DNA of 8,691 nt from Acidimicrobiia bacterium (GTDB lineage: Bacteria > Actinomycetota > Acidimicrobiia > Spongiisociales > UBA5794), in the NCBI GenBank assembly GCA_013695075.1, contig JACDBE010000191.1, positions 1 to 8,691 of the forward strand, given 5' to 3'. Within the stretch, counting starts at the first letter, position 1. Each line of letters starts with the position of its first letter. Below are positions 1-6,252 of this stretch, one piece after another. Below the pieces are notes generated by a model. It was not told where the DNA came from. It was given only the letters and a program-made list of their open reading frames with translations, and ran no database searches. Both the position numbers and the translations under genes were made by a program.

Positions 1-79
1 GCGTAGAACACCGTCAGATTGGCAGGACCCCTCTCACCGTCCACGGACCCCTACTCCCCGCTCAGATCCGAAGCGCCGG
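1..79. other. Upstream edge, no gene assigned
   Basis: No complete gene fits here. The reading frame of the next gene is open back to the window edge but contains no ATG, GTG or TTG before position 80. A TAG at 4-6 could end a gene lying outside the window, but too little is visible to say. I see no convincing Shine-Dalgarno sequence or -35/-10 pair before the GTG at 80. Confidence 0.4.
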
Positions 80-430
80 GTGATCGGGCATGAGGACGTG
101 CGCCGCATCTCCGTTGGGTTGCCCGGCGCCTACGAGCAGCCCTCCCATGGCGGGCGTCCGTCGTGGCGGACCAAGCCACGAATGTTCGCCTGGATCCGTG
201 ACGAACCTGAAGCGCTGGGGGTGTGGGTCGAATCCGTGGAGGACAAGGAAGCGCTCGTCGGCGCCGAGCCCGACAAGTTCTTCACGACGCCGCACTACGA
301 CGGACACGCCGTGGTGCTGGTGCGGCTCGACGCCGTCGATGCTGTTGAGGCCGGCGAGCTCATCACCGAGTCCTGGCGGCTGCGCGCCGCCCCCTCGTTG
401 GTGAAATCTTTCGACCGGTCCGCCGACTGA
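80..430 (+). CDS. YjbR/MmcQ family protein
   Basis: This is a 116-residue protein that looks like a full-length member of the YjbR/MmcQ family, small cytoplasmic proteins with a fold resembling DNA-binding proteins; their biochemical role is poorly defined. What I see is the family pattern: an N-terminal helix ending in LPGAYEQPSHGGRPSW (residues 14-29), then a strand with RMFAWI (34-39), a VWVES strand, a helix around EDKEALVGAEPDKFFTTPHY, an HAVVLVRLDA strand and a C-terminal helix of the ELITESWRLRAAPSLV type. GTG at 80 is the only usable start in the frame and gives the normal family length of about 115-120 residues. There is no clear ribosome binding site. It is separated from leuS by 92 bases and is probably transcribed apart from it. 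DNA binding is a family-level assumption, not shown by the sequence. Confidence 0.8.
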   Translation: MIGHEDVRRISVGLPGAYEQPSHGGRPSWRTKPRMFAWIRDEPEALGVWVESVEDKEALVGAEPDKFFTTPHYDGHAVVLVRLDAVDAVEAGELITESWRLRAAPSLVKSFDRSAD

Positions 431-522
431 TCACACCCGTCGATCGTGGGCCTCCGCCCTGGCGGATCCAGCGGAACAATGTCCCGGCGGCTCTCCGTTA
501 CCCTGCGCTCTCCGGGATTGGC
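431..522. promoter_or_regulatory. Intergenic region before leuS
   Basis: This 92-base spacer contains a small perfect hairpin, TCCGC (453-457) and GCGGA (462-466) around a CCTG loop. No T run follows it, so it is only a weak terminator candidate for the gene before. A TACCCT at 499-504 matches the TAnnnT form of a -10 box and would give a leader of about 12 bases for leuS, but I see no good -35 box. There is nothing resembling a T-box leader. Confidence 0.25.
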
Positions 523-3273
523 ATGACCCAGTACGACCACACCACCATCGAGCAGGCCCGGCAGCGGCGCTGGGAAGTATCCGGGCTGTACCGATCCCGG
601 GTCGACTGGTCGCGGCCCAAGCACTACGCCCTCACCATGCTGCCCTACCCGTCGGGTGACCTGCACATCGGGCACTGGTACGCCATCACCCCATCGGACG
701 CCCGGGCCCGCTACATGCGGATGAAGGGCTACAACGTGCTGTTCCCCATGGGGTTCGACGCCTTTGGGCTCCCCGCCGAGAACGCCGCGGTGCAGCGCAA
801 CATCCACCCGGCGACCTGGACCAAGGACCGCATCGAGTACATGCGCCGCCAGCTGCGGTCGATGGGCACCATGATCGACTGGGAACGTGAGATCGTCTCC
901 TGCGATCCCGACTACTACCGGTGGACCCAGTGGCTGTTCAAGCAGCTCTACGAGCACGGCCTCGCCTACCGGGGCGAGGCCCTGGTCAACTGGTCACCGA
1001 CGCTGCAGACCGTGCTCGCCAACGAGCAGGTGATCGACGGCAAGGACGAGCGCACCGGCCAACCGGTGGTCCAGAAGTTGATGGAACAATGGTTCTTCGC
1101 CATCACCCGCTATGCCGATGAGCTGCTCCGCTACGACGACATCGACTGGCCGGAGCCGGTGCGGGTCATGCAGACCAACTGGATCGGCCGATCCGAGGGT
1201 GCCGAGGTGGTGTTCCCCACCACGACCGGCGGCGGGATCCGCATCTTCACCACCCGACCCGACACGCTGTGGGGGGCCACCTTCTTGGTGCTGGCTCCCG
1301 AGCACCCGCTGGTCGACGCCCTCACCACCGACGACCGCCGTCCCCAGGTCGAGGCCTACCTGGCCCAGGCGGCCCGCAAGACCGAGCTGGAGCGCATGGA
1401 GGACAGCAAGGTCGTGACCGGGGTGTTTACCGGCGGCTACGCCACCAACCCGGTCAACGGTGAAGACATCCCGGTGTGGGTCGCCGACTACGTGCTGCTG
1501 TCATACGGCACCGGGGCAATCATGGCGGTACCGGCCCACGACCAGCGCGACTTCGAGTTCGCCCGCCAGTTCGAGCTGCCGGTGGTCCCGGTGATCGAAC
1601 CCGCCGGTGGCGACCTGATCGCCGGCGAGGACATGGCTGAGTCCTACGTGGGGCCGGGGGTGATGGTGGGCAGCGGTCCCATCGACGGTGTCGACACCAC
1701 GCTGGCCAAGGGCCGGGCCAACCCGTCGATCGCCGCCACCATCGACTGGCTGAAGGAGCAGGGCATCGGGTCGGGGTCGGTGAACTACCGGCTGCGGGAC
1801 TGGCTCATCTCCCGGCAGCGCTACTGGGGCGCCCCCATCCCCGTCATCTACCCGGGGACCGGAGCCATCGAGTCGGTGGCGGATGAGCACCTCCCGGTGC
1901 TGCTCCCCGAGGACGTCCAGTTCGATGGCACCAGCCCGCTGGTCTCCTACGCCCCATTCCTCGACACCGTCGACGCCGAGGGCCACCCCGCCCGGCGGGA
2001 GACCGACACCCTGGACACCTTCATGTGCTCGTCGTGGTACTGGTTCCGCTACCTGTCGCCCGACTTCGGCGGCGGTCCGTTCGATGCCGAGGAGGCCGCC
2101 TACTGGCTCCCGGTCGACACCTACACCGGGGGCGCCGAGCACGCCGTGTTGCACCTGCTGTATGCCCGATTCTTCGTCAAGGCGATGCGCGACATGAAGG
2201 TGTTCGACGCCACCGCCACGGTGATGAGAATCTACGGCCGCGACCCCGATCACCTGTTCGACGAGCCCTTCATGACGCTGCGCAACCAGGGTCAGGTGCT
2301 GGGGGAGGAGCGCACCGGCGATCGCCTGGTCATCGACGGTGAGACGGTGAACGGTCGGGTGGTGGCCGTCTCGGTGCGGGTGGATTCGGACGCCGCACCG
2401 GGCGACGGGGTAGTGGTGGGTGAGCTGATGCGCCGCACCGAACGGTCCCTCCAGGTGGCCACCGCCACCGCCACGGTCACCGTTGAGGTGCCGGCCGAAG
2501 CGACCGTGGACATTCCGTCGATCCCGGGCACCAACGACGTCAACCAGCTCCGCCACCACCTCGAGGTGCAGCGGATGTCCAAGTCGCGGGGCAACGTCGT
2601 CGACCCCGACGACCTGGTGGTGCAGTACGGGGCAGACACGGTGCGCACCCATCTGATGTTCGCCTACGAGTGGCAAAAGGGGGGCCCGTGGGACAGCCGC
2701 GGGATCATGGGATCGCGTCGGTTCATCGAGGACGTGTGGAAGCTGGGGGAGGCCAGGTACGCCGAGAAGCAGGTGGACACCGCCACTGCCGGAGCCCTGG
2801 CCCGGGGGCTCCACCAGACCATCGCCAAGGTGGGCGGCGACATCGAGCACGTCAAGTTCAACACCGCTATCGCCGCCCTGATGAGCTTGCGCAACGAACT
2901 GCTCCAGGTGCTGCGAGCCGGCACTGTGCCCGCCGCCGCCTGGGAGACGGCGGTGGAAACGCTCCTCCTGCTGCTGGCGCCGTTCGCCCCCCACGTCACC
3001 GAGGAGCTGTGGCACCGGCGCGGCCACCGCCAGTCGATCCACCTGGCGCGGTGGCCGGAGGCCGACCCGGAGATCGCCCGCAACCCTGTGGTGGTGATGG
3101 TGGTCCAGGTCAACGGCAAGGTCCGGGACCGCATCGAGGTGGATCCGTCGATCGGGGAGGACGAGGCGGTGGCCGCCGCCCTCGCCTCCCACCGGGTGGC
3201 TCCCTACCTCGACGGCGGCGAGCCGCGCACCGTCATCACCCGGCTCCCCAACCTGGTCAACGTGGTGGTGTGA
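523..3273 (+). CDS. leuS: Leucyl-tRNA synthetase
   Basis: Class I leucyl-tRNA synthetase, 916 residues, joining leucine to tRNA-Leu with ATP in the cytoplasm. The catalytic HIGH motif is at residues 48-51 and the KMSKS loop reads RMSKS at 684-688. The CP1 editing domain, which hydrolyses mischarged tRNA, lies roughly at 225-425, with the threonine-rich TTRPDT at 243-248 and AHDQRD at 338-343. NWIGRS (219-224), RDWLISRQRYWGAP (425-438) and SSWYWFRY (503-510) are also typical. The anticodon-binding domain follows, and the C-terminal domain has VQVNGKVRDR (861-870). Oddities: the usual CxxC pair after the IDG motif is replaced by KDERTG (174-179). The leucine-specific region before KMSKS is long (about 90 residues) and of unusual sequence. 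A further insertion of about 15 residues lies near 561-579. The ATG at 523 places the YDHTTIEQ opening correctly; the ribosome site is weak (GGGA). It leads a unit with the next two genes. Confidence 0.97.
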   Translation: MTQYDHTTIEQARQRRWEVSGLYRSRVDWSRPKHYALTMLPYPSGDLHIGHWYAITPSDARARYMRMKGYNVLFPMGFDAFGLPAENAAVQRNIHPATWTKDRIEYMRRQLRSMGTMIDWEREIVSCDPDYYRWTQWLFKQLYEHGLAYRGEALVNWSPTLQTVLANEQVIDGKDERTGQPVVQKLMEQWFFAITRYADELLRYDDIDWPEPVRVMQTNWIGRSEGAEVVFPTTTGGGIRIFTTRPDTLWGATFLVLAPEHPLVDALTTDDRRPQVEAYLAQAARKTELERMEDSKVVTGVFTGGYATNPVNGEDIPVWVADYVLLSYGTGAIMAVPAHDQRDFEFARQFELPVVPVIEPAGGDLIAGEDMAESYVGPGVMVGSGPIDGVDTTLAKGRANPSIAATIDWLKEQGIGSGSVNYRLRDWLISRQRYWGAPIPVIYPGTGAIESVADEHLPVLLPEDVQFDGTSPLVSYAPFLDTVDAEGHPARRETDTLDTFMCSSWYWFRYLSPDFGGGPFDAEEAAYWLPVDTYTGGAEHAVLHLLYARFFVKAMRDMKVFDATATVMRIYGRDPDHLFDEPFMTLRNQGQVLGEERTGDRLVIDGETVNGRVVAVSVRVDSDAAPGDGVVVGELMRRTERSLQVATATATVTVEVPAEATVDIPSIPGTNDVNQLRHHLEVQRMSKSRGNVVDPDDLVVQYGADTVRTHLMFAYEWQKGGPWDSRGIMGSRRFIEDVWKLGEARYAEKQVDTATAGALARGLHQTIAKVGGDIEHVKFNTAIAALMSLRNELLQVLRAGTVPAAAWETAVETLLLLLAPFAPHVTEELWHRRGHRQSIHLARWPEADPEIARNPVVVMVVQVNGKVRDRIEVDPSIGEDEAVAAALASHRVAPYLDGGEPRTVITRLPNLVNVVV

Positions 3274-3713
3274 CCCGGGGCGGCGCCATCACGGCGCAGC
3301 GGGCACTGCTCGCCGCCGGGATCGATCCCGACGAGGTGCGCCGCGCCCTGCCCAACGTCGATCCCGCTCGTACCAGGATCACTCCGGCGTCCCGGGCGTA
3401 TCGGCGCGTCTGGGCAAAGGGGATCGTCGCCGTCACCGCCCCTTGGGGGATCTCGGTCGTCCCCGAAGTCTTCGCCAGCCTCACCGACCCGAACAAGGCG
3501 TGGCGCCACGGCACGCTGATCGTCCACGAGCTGGCCCACCTCGACCAGTACCGGCGCATCGGGGCGTGGCGGCACATCGGCCGCTACACCGGCGACTACC
3601 TATCGGCACGTTGGCACGGACGCAATCACTGGGACGCCTACCGGGACATCCGCCTCGAGGTCGAGGCCCGCGCCATCGCCTCCCGGTTCGCACCCGGCCG
3701 CCACTCTCCGTGA
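3270..3713 (+). CDS. Small HExxH putative metallopeptidase
   Basis: A 147-residue protein whose GTG start overlaps the leuS stop codon in a GTGA, so it is probably translated by coupling to leuS. The clear signal is HELAHLDQY at residues 86-94, a zinc-binding HExxH motif with catalytic Glu87. It is followed by a charged helix (RRIGAWRHIGRY), a GDYLSARW segment and a helix containing LEVEARA (129-135), where Glu130 or Glu132 could be the third zinc ligand. This layout, HEL.H..Q followed by a Y..I..E.EA segment, resembles the DUF4157-like peptidase domains seen in actinobacteria. I see no signal peptide or membrane helix, so it may be cytoplasmic. The substrate is unknown, and proteolytic activity is inferred from the motif alone. 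Its frame runs open far back inside leuS, but that upstream part is only a leuS shadow. Confidence 0.75.
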   Translation: MTRGGAITAQRALLAAGIDPDEVRRALPNVDPARTRITPASRAYRRVWAKGIVAVTAPWGISVVPEVFASLTDPNKAWRHGTLIVHELAHLDQYRRIGAWRHIGRYTGDYLSARWHGRNHWDAYRDIRLEVEARAIASRFAPGRHSP

Positions 3714-4492
3714 CATCGCCCCCGGTGAGCCGGTGGCGTTCGCTGGACACGCCGTACCTGCCGGAGACCAGGTGGACGTTTCCCGACGCGATCATCGCCC
3801 TCGGTGCCGGGTTCGCCGCCGCCATCGCCGCCGGCTCGGTGCTGATAGCTGTCACCGGTACCGGGGAGATCGGGATCGTCGAGATCGCGGTGACACTGCT
3901 CGCTCAATCGGCGGCCAGCATCGCAGCCCTGGTGGTGCTCGTCAGGCGACGCGGTGATGGCACGCTACCGCCCAGTGTCGGGCTGGCCTGGCGGTGGGCG
4001 GACACGTGGGGTGTCGGCGCCGGGCTCGTTCTCCAGGTGGTGGTGGCTGTGGTCGTCGGCAGCCTCATCCAGGTCTTCGGCCCCGACGACCCCCCCCAGC
4101 AGGCCGTTGCCGAGGTGACCGGCGGCGCCAACCAGTTCGTGGAGATCGCCGTCCTTCTCATCCTGCTGGTGGTGGTGGCCCCGGTCGTCGAGGAGATCGT
4201 CTACCGGGGCGTCCTGCTGTCGCGGCTGCGGCGCTCCATGGGCCCGTGGCCATCGATCCTGGCGTCGGCGGCGCTCTTCGCCGCGGTGCACCTGGCCGAT
4301 CCCGCCGCCCTGTTCGCCGTCCCTGGGTTGTTCGTGATCGGCGCCGTCCTGGGATGGTTGGCGATGCGGTCCGGGGACATCGGTCTGCCCATAGCGGTCC
4401 ACGCCGGGGTGAACCTCACCGGCGCCCTGGCCCTCATCTTCGAGGATGCCCTCACCGACGCCGTCGAGACCGCCATACAAATGCTCAGCTGA
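3710..4492 (+). CDS. CPBP family intramembrane metalloprotease
   Basis: A 260-residue multi-pass membrane protein of the CPBP (Abi/CAAX protease-like) family, integral membrane proteases related to the Rce1 CAAX endopeptidase. The three family motifs are present in order: EEIVYR (Glu161, Glu162, Arg166), FAAVH (Phe190, His194) and HAGVN (His231, Asn235). Hydrophobic segments that look like membrane helices lie at about 26-49, 55-78, 103-122, 145-160, 182-196, 203-220 and 228-245. The first half is a variable membrane region, as usual in this family. GTG at 3710 overlaps the previous stop in a GTGA, favouring translational coupling; a second GTG at 3725 is possible. A run of eight C at 4090-4097 lies inside the gene but the frame is intact. 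Bacterial members are linked to bacteriocin immunity or membrane-protein processing in some species; nothing here shows the actual substrate. Confidence 0.9.
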   Translation: MTSPPVSRWRSLDTPYLPETRWTFPDAIIALGAGFAAAIAAGSVLIAVTGTGEIGIVEIAVTLLAQSAASIAALVVLVRRRGDGTLPPSVGLAWRWADTWGVGAGLVLQVVVAVVVGSLIQVFGPDDPPQQAVAEVTGGANQFVEIAVLLILLVVVAPVVEEIVYRGVLLSRLRRSMGPWPSILASAALFAAVHLADPAALFAVPGLFVIGAVLGWLAMRSGDIGLPIAVHAGVNLTGALALIFEDALTDAVETAIQMLS

Positions 4493-4538
4493 CCGTCGGC
4501 TCGGTCCACCATTCCCGCCGGGCGCGCCCCGGTCTTGT
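4491..4538. terminator. Possible terminator between convergent genes
   Basis: Two short hairpins sit between the protease stop and the macro-domain stop. The first pairs GACCG (4491-4495) with CGGTC (4502-4506). The second pairs CCGGG (4518-4522) with CCCGG (4528-4532) and is followed by TCTTGT. Neither has a proper T run. The convergent position fits a terminator, but the structural evidence is weak in such GC-rich DNA. Confidence 0.25.
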
Positions 4539-4556
4539 CGACGGGCGGTGAGCAGC

Positions 4557-5075
4557 TCATGGCGTCGTCAAGCCGCGGCGGAAGGCGTCGGCGGTGGCAT
4601 CGTCGAAGCCCACCAGCACCACCCGGTCGAGGACATCGGGATGTCGCTGTAGCCACGCCTCGACGGCGGTGGCGATGACGCCGGTGGCCTCGTCACGGGG
4701 ATATCCGAAGATGCCGGCGGAGATGGCGGGCAGCGCCACCGATCGGCAGTCGAGGTCGACGGCTCGGTCAAGGGCGGTATCCACGGTCTGGGTGAGCAAC
4801 GCCGCGTTGTCCTGCCCGAGGCGGTAGCGGGGTCCGACGACATGTATCACCCAGTCCGCTGGCATGGCGCCGGCACCGGTGTGGGCAGCCTCCCCGGGGC
4901 CGACCGGACCATGCTCCCGTACCCATGCCGTGGACTCGTTGTCGACCTGCGGGGCTCCCGCTCGGGCTATTGCCGCAGCCACCCCGCCACCATGTTGCAG
5001 ATGCTCATTCGCGGCGTTTACCACGGCGTCGACCTGGAGCTGGGTGATGTCCCCCGAGGTCACGTCGATTGCCAT
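4557..5075 (-). CDS. Macro domain protein (ADP-ribose binding)
   Basis: A stand-alone macro domain of 172 residues, a fold that binds ADP-ribose and in many members removes it from proteins or hydrolyses O-acetyl-ADP-ribose. The sequence has the diagnostic order: GDITQLQVDAVVNAANEHL (8-26, with Asn20 and Asn23), the glycine loop HGGGVAAAI (28-36), VIHVVGP (76-82) and the phosphate loop PAISAGIFGYP (116-126). The HGGGVA version and the EHGPVGPGEAAHTGAG stretch (54-69) look most like AF1521-type macro domains. The ATG at 5075 puts the fold at the very N-terminus. An in-frame extension back to 5417 exists but would run across the comEA ribosome site and start, so I reject it. There is no Shine-Dalgarno sequence; the TACGCT box six bases upstream suggests a leaderless message. 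It stands alone, convergent with the protease unit and divergent from comEA. No partner ADP-ribosyltransferase is visible nearby. Confidence 0.93.
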   Translation of the reverse strand: MAIDVTSGDITQLQVDAVVNAANEHLQHGGGVAAAIARAGAPQVDNESTAWVREHGPVGPGEAAHTGAGAMPADWVIHVVGPRYRLGQDNAALLTQTVDTALDRAVDLDCRSVALPAISAGIFGYPRDEATGVIATAVEAWLQRHPDVLDRVVLVGFDDATADAFRRGLTTP

Positions 5076-5081
5076 GACGTC

Positions 5082-5087
5082 AGCGTA
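5082..5087 (-). promoter_or_regulatory. Candidate -10 box, leaderless macro gene
   Basis: On the minus strand the bases read TACGCT, matching the TAnnnT actinobacterial -10 form, and they end six bases before the ATG. With normal spacing the transcript would start at the A of the start codon. The absence of any Shine-Dalgarno sequence before this ATG agrees with a leaderless message. The -35 region is not convincing. Confidence 0.4.
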
Positions 5088-5305
5088 GGGCGACCCTGGT
5101 GTGCTCCAGAGGGCCGCCAAGCTCCGCCGCCCAGGCCACGGGGGTCGGGTTCCGATCACCACCCTGGTTCTTGTCACACCCAGGTGGTAGTTGTGTCCCT
5201 GGACGCGTACCTGTCCCGACGGGCGGATCGAGGAGGCCGCCATCGATACCGCACCGAGACCGCACGAGACAGCACCCACGACGAGGGGAGACGAACACGA
5301 CCGAC

Positions 5306-5311
5306 AAGGAG
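5306..5311 (+). promoter_or_regulatory. comEA ribosome binding site, fixes the start
   Basis: AAGGAG lies eight bases before the GTG at 5320, a near-ideal Shine-Dalgarno sequence and spacing, and the only strong one in the window. It selects GTG 5320 as the comEA start rather than earlier or later in-frame GTG codons. Confidence 0.75.
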
Positions 5312-5319
5312 AACCGGCA

Positions 5320-6252
5320 GTGCCGGTGGGGTGGGCCGAGGGCTCGGTCAGAACCACGGGAGCGATCGCAGCGCGCCGCAACACCGTCGAGGTCGGCAGC
5401 GAAGAACGCTCGGTCAACGAGTCCCGTCGTCAGGTCGGACCGGTGGACGGAGTGGTCGGTGCTCCGGCGGATGGTTGGGTGAAAGGGCCGGGCGGGGGTG
5501 AGGTCGGCAATGCGGTCCTCGGTCGATCAGTCGGATCTCACGATGGCCGCAACCACGGCCAGGCCGACGGCCCGGTCGACCTCGGACGTCGTCTGCTTCG
5601 ATCGCTAGCACCGGCGACGCCGGCTGGAGGGGTTGCCACCGCCCGGAATCGGGCGGTAGGCGCCGTAGTGGCAGTGCTCCTCCTGGTGTGCTGGATGCTG
5701 TGGTGGGGGTTCGCGTCGCAACGCGTTCCCGAGGGCTTGGCGCCGTCGGCTGCCAACGTCACACCGTCATCGATAGCGGCGGCGGCGACACCGGCGCCAG
5801 TCGATGTCATCACGGTGCACGTCGCCGGAGCGGTGGCTCGGCCCGGTCTGGTCTCGGTGCCCGTAGGGGCTCGCATCGCCGATGTCATCGCCGCCGCCGG
5901 TGGTGCCGCCCGGACGGCGGATGTGACCTCGATCAATCTGGCGGCTCCGGTGGGCGACGGCGAGCAGGTGGTGGTGCCCTCGGCCGGCGGAGCGGCCACC
6001 GAGGTCCCCGGTACCCTCGTGCCGACGGTCTCGGCACCGCAGGGCGCCCCTACCGATGGTCGCATCGCCCTCAATCATGCCGATGCAGCCGCCCTCGAAC
6101 TGCTCCCGGGTGTCGGTCCGGTCATCGCCGCCCACATCGTCGCGCATCGCCAGGCCAACGGACCCTTCCAGACCGTCGAGGACCTCCTCGACGTCCCCGG
6201 GATAGGTGAGGGAAAGCTGGCGGCTCTCCGTGACCTCGTCCTGGTCCCGTGA
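5320..6252 (+). CDS. comEA: ComEA-like DNA-binding competence protein
   Basis: ComEA is the membrane-anchored receptor that binds incoming double-stranded DNA outside the membrane and passes it to ComEC. This 310-residue protein shows, in order: a glycine-rich charged N-terminal stretch (1-110), one membrane helix AVGAVVAVLLLVCWMLWWGF (112-131), a short linker, an SLBB domain with VHVAGAVARPGLVSVPVG (166-183) and a C-terminal helix-hairpin-helix pair with LPGVGPVIA (262-270) and VPGIGEGKL (292-300), preceded by the typical INL/LNHADAAALE type of motif (251-260). The GTG at 5320 is set by an excellent ribosome site. The N-terminal 110 residues are longer than is usual for ComEA and their codon use is less G/C-biased at third positions than in leuS, so they may be poorly constrained. 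The gene overlaps comEC, which implies joint transcription and translational coupling. Confidence 0.9.
   Translation: MPVGWAEGSVRTTGAIAARRNTVEVGSEERSVNESRRQVGPVDGVVGAPADGWVKGPGGGEVGNAVLGRSVGSHDGRNHGQADGPVDLGRRLLRSLAPATPAGGVATARNRAVGAVVAVLLLVCWMLWWGFASQRVPEGLAPSAANVTPSSIAAAATPAPVDVITVHVAGAVARPGLVSVPVGARIADVIAAAGGAARTADVTSINLAAPVGDGEQVVVPSAGGAATEVPGTLVPTVSAPQGAPTDGRIALNHADAAALELLPGVGPVIAAHIVAHRQANGPFQTVEDLLDVPGIGEGKLAALRDLVLVP

Larger units (their letters stand above)
5076..5319. promoter_or_regulatory. Divergent intergenic region, macro gene and comEA
   Basis: This 244-base stretch separates two genes reading away from each other, so both should have promoters here. On the macro side there is a candidate -10 box next to the start codon. 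On the comEA side there is a strong Shine-Dalgarno sequence but no -35/-10 pair I can defend. An imperfect inverted repeat is visible: CCACCCTGG (5159-5167) against CCAGGTGG (5180-5187), overlapping a CACA...TGTG repeat (5175-5178 and 5192-5195), which could be an operator. GGCGG (5222-5226) and CCGCC (5237-5241) could form a small stem around AGGAGG. No tRNA or known riboswitch shape is visible. Confidence 0.4.

Noticed and set aside
1501..3192. 563-codon open frame on the minus strand opposite leuS
   Set aside because: It mirrors the strongly G/C-biased third positions of leuS, is rich in His, Gly, Val and Arg, shows no recognisable domain, and lies over a certain gene.
2670..3269. Upstream extension of the HExxH gene inside leuS
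   Set aside because: The frame is open but the translation is Arg/Gly/Pro-rich noise over the conserved LeuRS C-terminal half. GTG 3270 gives a clean GTGA overlap.
4090..4097. Run of eight C in the CPBP gene as a phase-variation tract
   Set aside because: The frame is intact, and the run is no more than expected from adjacent proline codons in this GC-rich genome.
5175..5196. NrdR-like box (ACAC...GTGT)
   Set aside because: The half-sites are too far apart for the 16-base NrdR box, and no ribonucleotide reductase gene is nearby.
5076..5417. N-terminal extension of the macro-domain gene
   Set aside because: The fold begins right at ATG 5075, the extra sequence is low in structure, and it would cross the comEA ribosome site and start.
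4842..5501. 219-codon plus-strand open frame opposite the macro gene
   Set aside because: It has no recognisable domain, is largely antisense to a clear macro domain and overlaps the comEA start in another frame.
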